Shown in pieces: positions 1 through 7,215 of a stretch of 40,570 nt of DNA; positions within the stretch are counted from its first letter, which is position 1; each line of letters begins with the position of its first letter. The translations under genes were made by a program, and so were the position numbers. The stretch comes from Mesorhizobium sp. B2-7-1 (GTDB lineage: Bacteria; Pseudomonadota; Alphaproteobacteria; Rhizobiales; Rhizobiaceae), in the NCBI RefSeq assembly GCF_006440735.1, contig NZ_VFUA01000059.1, positions 1 to 40,570 on the forward strand, in the 5' to 3' direction. The notes under the pieces are model-generated. The model saw nothing but the letters and a program-made list of their open reading frames with translations, searched no databases and was not told the origin of the DNA.

Positions 1-93
1 GCTGCCCGGGTTCTCGTTCGGCAGCGTCTTGCCCGAAGCGGCGGATTTCCATTCGCCATCGATGTGCAGCAGCACCTGCTCGGGGTAGGACAT
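1..93 (-). CDS. Aldehyde dehydrogenase, N-terminal fragment (runs off left edge)
   Basis: Only the first 31 codons are in the window. They read MSYPEQVLLHIDGEWK followed by SAASGKTLPNENPGS. The pattern 'hxIDGEW..a.sGkt....NP' is the usual start of NAD(P)+-dependent aldehyde dehydrogenases such as the succinate-semialdehyde or betaine-aldehyde types. The ATG is preceded by AGGAG about 11 nt upstream. It is the last visible gene of a minus-strand set with the SMP-30-like, dehydratase-like and SDR genes, so it probably oxidises an aldehyde made in that pathway. The active-site Cys/Glu region is outside the window, so the substrate class cannot be judged. Confidence 0.75.
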   Translation of the reverse strand, partial: MSYPEQVLLHIDGEWKSAASGKTLPNENPGS

Positions 94-306
94 TTTCAGC
101 CAGTCTCCTGTTTGATGCCACCTTGGGCCGGCGGAACGCCGATGTGGCTTCCATGGCCGAGACGACTTTGCTCATGACGCTCGGGCCCAGTTCTCAAGGC
201 ACGCTTGATACGGCACGGCGGAAGGATTGACTACGGCGCTAGTCGATTTTCTTTTCACTTTCGGATAGGCCAGCGCCTTCAGCGCCGGGGGTGGAAGCAG
301 GGCCTC
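94..306. other. Intergenic stretch, no gene recognised
   Basis: This is a 213-base gap between the aldehyde dehydrogenase start and the end of the SMP-30-like gene. I see no convincing coding frame. A small inverted repeat GACTA-6 nt-TAGTC (229-244) is followed on the plus strand by a T-rich run. No plus-strand gene ends here, so it is not called a terminator. It may hold a separate promoter for the aldehyde dehydrogenase. Confidence 0.4.
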
Positions 307-1221
307 TCAAAGCGAATGGTGAAGCTTCAAGCCCGCTTCGTGCCAGTCCAGCGCGACGAGCCTTGCATGATGCGAAAGCGTTGCGAAGCAGGTCCGCCGA
401 TCGACCCCGCCGAAACACAGATTGGTGACGAGGAGGTCGGGCATGGGATGCACTATAGGCTGACTGCCAAGCCCTCTGAACTCCAGTATGGCGCATAGAT
501 CGAGCGCCGCCGCGCAGACCGCGCCGGACTCGGTGACGGCGAGCCCATCGAAGCGGGCGAGCCCTCCGGGACTGGCGAAGAGCGTTCCTCCCGCCGGCGA
601 GGGCCATGAACGTTTGCCGACCCGACCCGGGCCTTCGATCGCCCATGACCAGATGCGTCCCGTATAGGTCTCGGCCACGTAGAGCGTCCTGCCGTCGGGC
701 GACAAGGCGATACCGTTGGGCGAGATGAGACCGGCGATGACTTCCCTGATCTCGGAACCGTCGCCGGCGGCCCAGTAGACCGCGCCGAGATCCATGTCCC
801 GCTGCCGGCGCTTGCCCATATCGGTGAACCAGAAACCACCCGTGCCGTCGAACACCAGATCGTTCGGCCCGCGCAGCGGATATCCGTCGCATCGGTCATA
901 GAGGCGCTGCAGTCGCCCGCTGGCGAGGTCGACGACGTCGATGCTCCCGGTCTCATAGTTTGCGCGCTGCGGGCCACTGCGCAGCCGGCCGGGCTCAACC
1001 TCGATCCAATCGACGCCACCATGGTTGCAGATGTAAATCCTGCCGTCGGGGCCGAGCGCGGCGCCGTTTGGCCCTCCGGGCACTTTGGCGATCACCGACA
1101 CCTCGCCGCTGGCGGACACCCGCTTCAAGCTTTCGTCGGCGATATCGACCACAATGACGGAGCCGTCGGGCATGGCCACTGGGCCTTCCGGGTATACCAG
1201 CCTGTCAGTAACGACGCGCAT
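307..1221 (-). CDS. SMP-30/gluconolactonase/LRE-family protein
   Basis: This is a 304-residue protein, the usual length of SMP-30/gluconolactonase-family six-bladed beta-propellers, which hydrolyse sugar lactones or other cyclic esters using one divalent metal. The expected ligand positions are visible: Glu12 in YPEGPV, Asn120 in RGPNDLVFDG, Asn169 in SPNGIALSPDG and Asp225 in FDGLAV. There is no signal peptide, so it is probably cytoplasmic. It lies 90 nt downstream of the dehydratase-like gene and upstream of the aldehyde dehydrogenase, in an apparent four-gene minus-strand operon. That context fits lactone opening in a small-molecule degradation route. The substrate cannot be deduced. Confidence 0.85.
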   Translation of the reverse strand: MRVVTDRLVYPEGPVAMPDGSVIVVDIADESLKRVSASGEVSVIAKVPGGPNGAALGPDGRIYICNHGGVDWIEVEPGRLRSGPQRANYETGSIDVVDLASGRLQRLYDRCDGYPLRGPNDLVFDGTGGFWFTDMGKRRQRDMDLGAVYWAAGDGSEIREVIAGLISPNGIALSPDGRTLYVAETYTGRIWSWAIEGPGRVGKRSWPSPAGGTLFASPGGLARFDGLAVTESGAVCAAALDLCAILEFRGLGSQPIVHPMPDLLVTNLCFGGVDRRTCFATLSHHARLVALDWHEAGLKLHHSL

Positions 1222-1311
1222 TGGACCTCGACAACCTGCAAATGGGACAGCGCCACGCCGATGTCGGCCGGGGCGCCTGGATCGAGCGCCGGGCGATGGC
1301 CCAGCACGGCT

Positions 1312-2358
1312 TCATATTGTCCGCGCGGCTTCCGTCAATTGGCGCGCGAAAAGGTCTTCATCAACATTGCGGCCGCTGAGAACGACGACGAAGGTGCGTC
1401 CTTCGGTCCTGTCGCGTGCGGCCAGCAGGGAGCCCAGGGCAACCGCGCCGCTCGGCTCCGTCACCAATCCGAACTCCTCGAACGCGGCGCGCATGCCTTG
1501 CCTTGCATCATCATCCGTCGCGGTGATGATCCCCGACAGCCGCCTTCTGTTGATCTCGAACGTGAACTCTCCAGGGGTCAGCGACAGCAGCGCGTCGCAG
1601 ATTGTTTCCCCGGATGCGGACACGCTGACGCGTTCGCCACGAACCAGACTTTGCGATGTGTCGTCATAACCCGCCGGTTCGACGCCCCAGATTTCAGTCG
1701 CCGGTGACAGGACACCCAGCGCAAGCGCGCTTCCGGCGATCAGCCCGCCCCCGGAACATGCGGCGGCGAAGCCGTCGATCCGAACGCCCGATGCCGCAGC
1801 CTCCTTGGCAGCCTCGTAGGCGACCGTCGCGGCGCCGGCGACTATATGCGTGTCGTCGAACGCCGGAACATAAACGAGCCCCTCGCTTTCGCGCCAATGC
1901 CTGACAAGCTCCGCCCTGTCGGCCGAGCGACGATCATAGGCGACGATCTTGGCGCCCAGCGCGCGCGTCTGCTCGATCTTGTTGAGCGGCGCGTCCGCGG
2001 GCATCAGGATGACGGCCCGCGCGCCGGCAGCCCGTGCGGCCCAGGCAACCGCGCGCCCGTGATTGCCTGACGACAACGCCAGCACACCGCGCGCGAGCTC
2101 ATCGGAAGACGATCGGGATATGCGGTTCCACGCGCCGCGCACCTTGAAGCTTCCGGTCGGCTGCAAAGTCTCGGCCTTGACCAGAAGCCGACCGCCGATG
2201 CGATCATTCAGCCGTCCGCTCTCCATGAGCGGGACCTTGAGCAGGATCGGAGCCAGCCGGCGGGCGGCGTCCTCGATCGCGGCGATGCCGGGGATCTGTC
2301 CTTCGGCAATCACAACGGGACTTCTTTCGGCGGATATGTCGGCAGCATCAGCGATCAC
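1312..2358 (-). CDS. PLP-dependent threonine/serine dehydratase-like enzyme (fold type II)
   Basis: This 348-residue protein belongs to the tryptophan-synthase-beta/threonine dehydratase superfamily. The Schiff-base lysine is Lys72 in PTGSFKVRGA. The substrate-loop motif SSGNHG is at residues 96-101 and the phosphate-binding glycine loop SGGGLIAG is near 202-209. There is no C-terminal ACT regulatory domain, as in catabolic threonine/serine dehydratases and racemases. The start is a GTG at 2358, the first possible start after an in-frame stop; a weak GGA lies upstream. It is 78 nt downstream of the SDR gene. Catabolic threonine dehydratase, serine racemase or a relative acting on another beta-hydroxy amino acid are all possible. 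Confidence 0.85.
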   Translation of the reverse strand: MIADAADISAERSPVVIAEGQIPGIAAIEDAARRLAPILLKVPLMESGRLNDRIGGRLLVKAETLQPTGSFKVRGAWNRISRSSSDELARGVLALSSGNHGRAVAWAARAAGARAVILMPADAPLNKIEQTRALGAKIVAYDRRSADRAELVRHWRESEGLVYVPAFDDTHIVAGAATVAYEAAKEAAASGVRIDGFAAACSGGGLIAGSALALGVLSPATEIWGVEPAGYDDTSQSLVRGERVSVSASGETICDALLSLTPGEFTFEINRRRLSGIITATDDDARQGMRAAFEEFGLVTEPSGAVALGSLLAARDRTEGRTFVVVLSGRNVDEDLFARQLTEAARTI

Positions 2359-2436
2359 GATTTTGATCCATCATAAGCGGATTTCCGGGATTCCGGAGAC
2401 GGCGGGCGCGGCTGCGGCGGCCGAGATCCCGATCGA

Positions 2437-3252
2437 TCACTTCGGCCTGGCTCGCCGTGATGCAAGCATCGTCGCGCCGATCTGCTCGTTTTTCCCGACC
2501 AGCTCGAAAAGCCGGCGCGGATTGGCGCCGATCGCTTTCACGACGCGGCCCCGGGCGGCCGGTATGCAGACTTCCGTCTTCTTGTCGCGTATCGCCTTCA
2601 GGACGATTGCGGCGATCTCTTCGGGGGCCGCAGGCTCGCGGGAAAAGGCCGCCGCCACGCCTTTCTCGGCTTCCAGCTCGAGCATCGCCGTTTCGGTGGC
2701 GCCGGGGTGGATGATCGTGAAATCGACGGGCGAGCCGCGCTCTTCCAACGCCAGGCCGAGATGCATCGCGCGCAGCGCATGCTTCGAGGCCGCATAGCTG
2801 ACCAGCCCCGGAAGGGTCAGAAACGCCGTCATCGAGCAGACCGTGGCGATATGCCCCGATCCCTGCGCCCGGAAATACGGCAGGACGGCAAGGCTTCCGA
2901 GCATCGGTCCAAGCGCATTGACCTTCATTGTGTGCTCATGCGCTTCGAGCGGCACGTCCTTGGTCGGACCGGGGTGAGCCACGCCGGCATTGTTCACCAG
3001 AACATCAAGCCGGCCGAAATGACCGCATGTTGCCTCCACCGCCGCCTTCCAGCGCGCTTCGGAGCATATGTCGAGATCAAGGGGCAGCGCGTTGTCGCCG
3101 AGCGACGCCGCCAGCTGCCTTGCGGCGGCGATATCGACGTCCGCGATCGCAACCCTGTGGCCCTGCTTTATTGCGAGCCTGACGATCGCAGCCCCGATAC
3201 CACCAGCGCCACCGGTCACGATCATGACCTTCGGCAAATTTCCCTTCGTCAC
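2437..3252 (-). CDS. SDR-family NAD(P)-dependent oxidoreductase
   Basis: This is a classical short-chain dehydrogenase/reductase of 271 residues. Counted from the GTG, the Rossmann motif TGGAGGIG is at residues 13-20, NNAG at 87-90, the catalytic Ser around 140 and YAASK at 153-157. I chose the GTG at 3252 because GAGGA sits 6 nt before it; a TTG at 3279 would add nine residues without a good ribosome site. It heads the minus-strand operon and is divergent from the cytochrome P450 with only about 140 bases between them. This suggests the P450 introduces a hydroxyl that the SDR oxidises to a ketone, which is inference. Substrate unknown. Confidence 0.85.
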   Translation of the reverse strand: MTKGNLPKVMIVTGGAGGIGAAIVRLAIKQGHRVAIADVDIAAARQLAASLGDNALPLDLDICSEARWKAAVEATCGHFGRLDVLVNNAGVAHPGPTKDVPLEAHEHTMKVNALGPMLGSLAVLPYFRAQGSGHIATVCSMTAFLTLPGLVSYAASKHALRAMHLGLALEERGSPVDFTIIHPGATETAMLELEAEKGVAAAFSREPAAPEEIAAIVLKAIRDKKTEVCIPAARGRVVKAIGANPRRLFELVGKNEQIGATMLASRRARPK

Positions 3253-3311
3253 GCCTATTCCTCGATTTAATTTTGCCAATAATAGAAATCGTGTTGGTTG
3301 GACCTTGTCAT

Positions 3312-3342
3312 ACGAACGTGCGTCCCTTCAAGTGGCGTTCGT
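3312..3342. promoter_or_regulatory. Inverted repeat in SDR/P450 divergent promoter region
   Basis: The arms ACGAACG (3312-3318) and CGTTCGT (3336-3342) match perfectly with a 17-nt spacer. They lie between the divergent SDR and P450 starts. The position suits a shared operator, but no cognate regulator is encoded next to it. The role is inferred from position only. Confidence 0.3.
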
Positions 3343-3394
3343 GCGAAGCAGCCCGTTCCGTGCACATCGATCGAGCTAACTGGCGGACCGAACC

Positions 3395-4675
3395 ATGAAT
3401 GACCATTTGGACATTGCGAGCCTACCTTCCTTGGCCGAGGCGGGGTTTTTGGGCGGCCGCGATAACTTCCGGGAGTTCTGCAGGACCATTTTCAAACTGC
3501 CCGAGCCACGGTTCCTGCGTAACGACCAGAACCAGCTCGTGGTCTTTCGACATGAAGACCTGCAGGCGTTTGGAACCGCGCCGGAAATCGGCAACCTGCC
3601 GATCGGCAAGCTTTACCCCGCCAGATTTGCCAGCGACGGCAGCCCTGCAAGAGGGCCGGGTTCCGACGTCGCCGACGTCATCTCCAGCCAGGTCTTTACC
3701 TTCAATCCACCGCTCCACGGTCCTGCCCGGCGGATATTGATCGACTGGCTTGGGCCGATGCAGATGACGGTGCTCGAGAAAGTGGGCCGCCAGGCGGCGC
3801 AAGCCGTGCTCGACCAGATCCAGCATTCCAGCCCGCTGGACTTCGTATCCGCGATCGCCGAAAGGCTGACGATCTCGTTCTGGAGTTCGCTGCTTCACCT
3901 GACAGAAAGCGAGGCAGACACGATCGGCGCTTGCACGCGGGAGATGACGAGGCTTTTCCACCTCGCCCGCAGTGCCGACGATCTCCAGGCGCTCGATCTC
4001 GCCTTTGCCGAATACGCGCGAGTACTCGATGGCGTCGCGACCCGCAGATTGGCAGCGAAGGATCCCGATCTAACCGCAATAGCCGAAAAACTCGCGATGC
4101 TGCATTGCGACGACGATCCCTTCGCGGTGGGCGTGGCGCCAAAATCCGTCGGGCAATTGCTCGCCGGCAATCTGGTCGACGGCTTCCATACGACGGCGCT
4201 GGCAACGGCCAATACGTTCTGCGTTCTGGCAAGAGATCCGAACGCCATGACCCACGTTCGCAACTCTCCGCAGCTTGCCGCCAAGGCGATCGCCGAGGCT
4301 CTGAGGATAGAACCGCCGATCATCCTCCTGAAGAGATACGCGCTCGAAGACTTCACATATCGGGGCAAGACGATACCGGCAGGCAGCATCGTGACGATGC
4401 TCTGGGCGGCAGGCAACTACGATCCGTCGGTGTTTCCGGACCCGGAACGCTTCGACATCAACCGGCTCCACGCCGGATTGACCACCTTCGGCAAGGGCAT
4501 CCACATTTGCCCGGGAAGGCACCTGGGAGTGATGCTGATACGGGTACTTCTGGATGTCTTTCTGGAGAACGATATCGAGGTTGAGCTTTCAGGTGATCGC
4601 GTCACCTGGATTCCTCGCCATATGGTCAATCAGCTCAGCCTTATGCCCGCGATGGTCAAGAGACGCGCGGGGTGA
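3395..4675 (+). CDS. Cytochrome P450
   Basis: This is a 426-residue soluble bacterial class I-type P450 with no membrane anchor. The haem-thiolate motif is FGKGIHICPGR with Cys372. The K-helix ExxR is Glu301-Arg304 in EALR. The I-helix motif reads DGFHTT at residues 262-267, where most P450s have (A/G)Gx(D/E)TT, so the usual acid is a histidine. No ferredoxin or ferredoxin reductase gene is nearby, so electrons must come from partners elsewhere. It is divergent from the SDR operon and convergent with the amidohydrolase-like gene. It probably hydroxylates the substrate of the neighbouring catabolic genes, but the substrate is not evident. Confidence 0.95.
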   Translation: MNDHLDIASLPSLAEAGFLGGRDNFREFCRTIFKLPEPRFLRNDQNQLVVFRHEDLQAFGTAPEIGNLPIGKLYPARFASDGSPARGPGSDVADVISSQVFTFNPPLHGPARRILIDWLGPMQMTVLEKVGRQAAQAVLDQIQHSSPLDFVSAIAERLTISFWSSLLHLTESEADTIGACTREMTRLFHLARSADDLQALDLAFAEYARVLDGVATRRLAAKDPDLTAIAEKLAMLHCDDDPFAVGVAPKSVGQLLAGNLVDGFHTTALATANTFCVLARDPNAMTHVRNSPQLAAKAIAEALRIEPPIILLKRYALEDFTYRGKTIPAGSIVTMLWAAGNYDPSVFPDPERFDINRLHAGLTTFGKGIHICPGRHLGVMLIRVLLDVFLENDIEVELSGDRVTWIPRHMVNQLSLMPAMVKRRAG

Positions 4676-4790
4676 ACACCACCGCGCCAATGCAACCTTG
4701 GCCGACGGCTTAAGTTCAGGAACCCGCCGGCCTGGCCGCCAACACCGATAGTCCTCGACGCCCCCACGGGATGTCGACGGGAGCGACCCA

Positions 4791-6149
4791 TTAGACAGGA
4801 ATTCCATCAATCCAGGTCTCGGATGGTTGAAACGCCCCGGTTCCGGACGCTGCCCGTTCAAGCAAAGTGAAATCGGCATTACGGGCCGTCGAGATCGAGC
4901 CCGCTACGTCCTCGAGGCCGAACCGGCGGGCAGCTCCCCGCGTCACCGCAAAGACCTGTTGGGCGATGTCGCAAGCCAAGAGAGAAGAATGCGTCTCGGC
5001 AGGAGAAGCTGCCGCCGGGCTCTCGATACAAAAATCGGGTTCCAGATCCTCGACCAGGCGCGCGACGGACGGGTCGATCGGGAATCGGATTTCCAGACGA
5101 TGACGCCGATGAGGTGGCCGAGGTTTCAATGCGGTACAGGTCTTCACGATGTTCTCGAGTTCGCCTGGGTCGTTGGCAACCAGGGCCAGTCGCCAGCCCG
5201 CGCGATCGAGCAATTGCGCTTCTTTCGCGACCTCGTCCGATGCCTGACCCGCTTCGATGAGGGCCGTATCAACGCTCAGCAGTTCGGCACGGCTCGCCGC
5301 CGGCAGACGACCATCCCATTCCTCGCGCAGACGGCGATGCGCCACCGCACTGATGCGAACCTGCCGCCTGCCGCCAAGCAGCGCCGCGACGGCTTCGATT
5401 TCGACACGCCCGCCGTAGGCTCCGATGGCGCGGTCTATGACCGTGGTAAAGCCCCCGTTGCGCGCGTTCGCAACGCTGTTGGCCAACATGCGCGTGTGCG
5501 ACGACACCGTATGATGCTTGCGCATCGCGAAGGGCCGAAGCACTGCAGCCAGGTCCATGGCGCCGGAGCAGCGCTCGCCCGCATCGGCTGTTGCGCCGGC
5601 GAGAGCATGCATCGCACGGTTTGCCAGGCCTCTTCCGACCCCCTCTGTCTCGATCGCTATCGGCCTCGGTCCGTATAGATCTTCCACCATCAGGAGGATA
5701 TCGCGACTTTGACAGTGGGGATCCTTGCCTTGGCTCAGCCTGACGAAGATCGGTTCCGAAAACAGCGGCGGCGTGAGTGTGGTGGCGAGGTGCCCTTTCA
5801 GGTCGCCGACGGGCTCGCGGAGGTCGACGTCCTGCCAATCCAGCAGCGCAAGCGGGTCCTTGGAAAGGTTGTCGAGCACCATGCCTGGAATGACCGTCCT
5901 GCCGCCGAGGTCGATGACGCGGGTGCTCCTGGCCTTGTGCGCCATGGCGCCGTCGAGCGAGCCGACAAACTGAACGAGGCCGTCACGGATGCTCAGCGCC
6001 TCGGCGTCAGGCTGCAGCTCGTCCATCGTCACGATGGGGCCGCCGCGCAGGATGACGTCCGCCGGCCCTTCCAGACGCCGCGCGACAGTCTTGCCAGCCG
6101 CCCGGTAGCTCAGGCGGCTGGCGGTTGCGGGGTCGCAGAACAGGCACAT
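4791..6149 (-). CDS. Amidohydrolase-superfamily-like protein lacking the metal ligands
   Basis: The 452 residues follow the plan of YtcJ-type amidohydrolases. The beta-sandwich start reads DVILRGGPIVTMDE and the family boundary string RVIDLGGRTVIPGM is near 77-90. A GGFTTVIDR segment lies near 232-240, and the C-terminal end resembles ADFTLLER...ETWIDGIPV. At PGMVLDNLSKD (88-98), where the family has a DxHxH-type metal motif, there is no His-x-His. The later IHA.GD-like and R.RIEH-like positions read LVANDPGE (323-330) and HRLEIRFP (350-357), also without the histidines. It is therefore probably not a metal-dependent hydrolase. It is the last gene of the importer operon, 44 nt after the cyclase-family gene. 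The reading frame is intact, so I do not call it a pseudogene. Confidence 0.75.
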   Translation of the reverse strand: MCLFCDPATASRLSYRAAGKTVARRLEGPADVILRGGPIVTMDELQPDAEALSIRDGLVQFVGSLDGAMAHKARSTRVIDLGGRTVIPGMVLDNLSKDPLALLDWQDVDLREPVGDLKGHLATTLTPPLFSEPIFVRLSQGKDPHCQSRDILLMVEDLYGPRPIAIETEGVGRGLANRAMHALAGATADAGERCSGAMDLAAVLRPFAMRKHHTVSSHTRMLANSVANARNGGFTTVIDRAIGAYGGRVEIEAVAALLGGRRQVRISAVAHRRLREEWDGRLPAASRAELLSVDTALIEAGQASDEVAKEAQLLDRAGWRLALVANDPGELENIVKTCTALKPRPPHRRHRLEIRFPIDPSVARLVEDLEPDFCIESPAAASPAETHSSLLACDIAQQVFAVTRGAARRFGLEDVAGSISTARNADFTLLERAASGTGAFQPSETWIDGIPV

Positions 6150-6193
6150 CCGGGGACCGTGGCGTATCGTTGCCGAACGTCAGCAATGCCGAT

Positions 6194-7174
6194 CTATTTG
6201 ATCGCCACGACGTTGACCGGCGAGCCGGTGCCCTGGTGGACCTTGAGCGGAGCGGCGACGTAGAGGAAATCCCATTGGCCGTCCGCGTGGCAATCCTTCG
6301 CCAGCGCCTCGAAATTGCAGATCTCGTTGAAGGTGATGCCCAGATTGCGCATCAGCGCGCAATGCAGCGTCACCTGCATGCCGGTTTCCGGGTCGAAGTC
6401 CATCTCGTTGGAGATGGTGTCGGTGCACAGAGCCGGGATCTCCATCTTGTGGAACCAGTCCACCAGTTCCGGGCTGTAGATCATGCCAGGCTCGTTGAAG
6501 TCGGCATAGAATTTCTGCGGCCCCTGCGTGTGCAGCAGCTGCAGGAAGCCGATGCGCATGCACAGCACGTCGTGCTTCTCGATCGTGACGCCCTGCTTCT
6601 TGGCCGCGCCGAGGATATCCTCGAGGCCGAGCGTGTCGCCCTTCTCCAAGGCGAACTTGCCCTTGTAGGCAGCCATGTCGAGAAGAACGCCGCGTCCGAC
6701 GATCCCGCGTTCGGCGATCGGCTCGATCGACGCCTTGTTCATGCCACCGATGGTCTCGGACGCCGGATAGCCGTTCCAGATCTGGTCCTCGTACCAAACG
6801 TGGCCGAGGGCGTCATACTGCGTGGACCCCTGCAGGAACATGGTGATCTGATCGTCGGCATATTGGGCGCCGCCGGGCAGCGGCTTCAACCTGCCGCTGT
6901 CGTAGTCGCCACGGTCTTGCGTGTTGCTGCGCTTGGGTTGCGTGCGGCTGGGAAAGATCGGATCGCCGGTCGGGCTGGCGATCAGTTCGCCGCAGGTGAT
7001 GACCTTGCCCTGCCTGATCGCGCGCACGCCGCGCAGAACTTCGGCATTGGTCAGAAAATTCAGGGCGCCGACCTGGTCGTTGGGACCCCAGCGCCCCCAG
7101 TTCTTCGGCGAGCCGGCCAGGAGCTGGCTCATCCTCCGATCCTGGTCGCCTGTCATTCCGGCTTGTTTCGACAT
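6194..7174 (-). CDS. Cyclase-family (PF04199-type) metal-dependent hydrolase
   Basis: This is a 326-residue protein of the bacterial 'cyclase'/kynurenine formamidase superfamily, whose members open cyclic amides or hydrolyse formamides and related bonds with Mn or Zn. The family metal motif HxGTHxDxxxH aligns with QGSTQYDALGH at residues 115-125. Asp121 and His125 are kept and both earlier histidines are glutamine. Similar Gln variants may be a clade feature, so activity cannot be excluded. The ATG at 7174 has a strong AAGGAGGAG site. It sits 41 nt after the permease and before the amidohydrolase-like gene, so it is co-transcribed with the importer and likely acts on the imported compound. 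Confidence 0.85.
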   Translation of the reverse strand: MSKQAGMTGDQDRRMSQLLAGSPKNWGRWGPNDQVGALNFLTNAEVLRGVRAIRQGKVITCGELIASPTGDPIFPSRTQPKRSNTQDRGDYDSGRLKPLPGGAQYADDQITMFLQGSTQYDALGHVWYEDQIWNGYPASETIGGMNKASIEPIAERGIVGRGVLLDMAAYKGKFALEKGDTLGLEDILGAAKKQGVTIEKHDVLCMRIGFLQLLHTQGPQKFYADFNEPGMIYSPELVDWFHKMEIPALCTDTISNEMDFDPETGMQVTLHCALMRNLGITFNEICNFEALAKDCHADGQWDFLYVAAPLKVHQGTGSPVNVVAIK

Positions 7175-7215
7175 TTCTTTCTCCTCCTTCGCAAGATCTG
7201 AATTTCGGCGCCCGG

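Noticed and set aside
229..244. GACTA-6 nt-TAGTC repeat followed by a T-rich run, resembling a plus-strand terminator
   Set aside because: No plus-strand gene ends here and the stem is only 5 bp with weak pairing.
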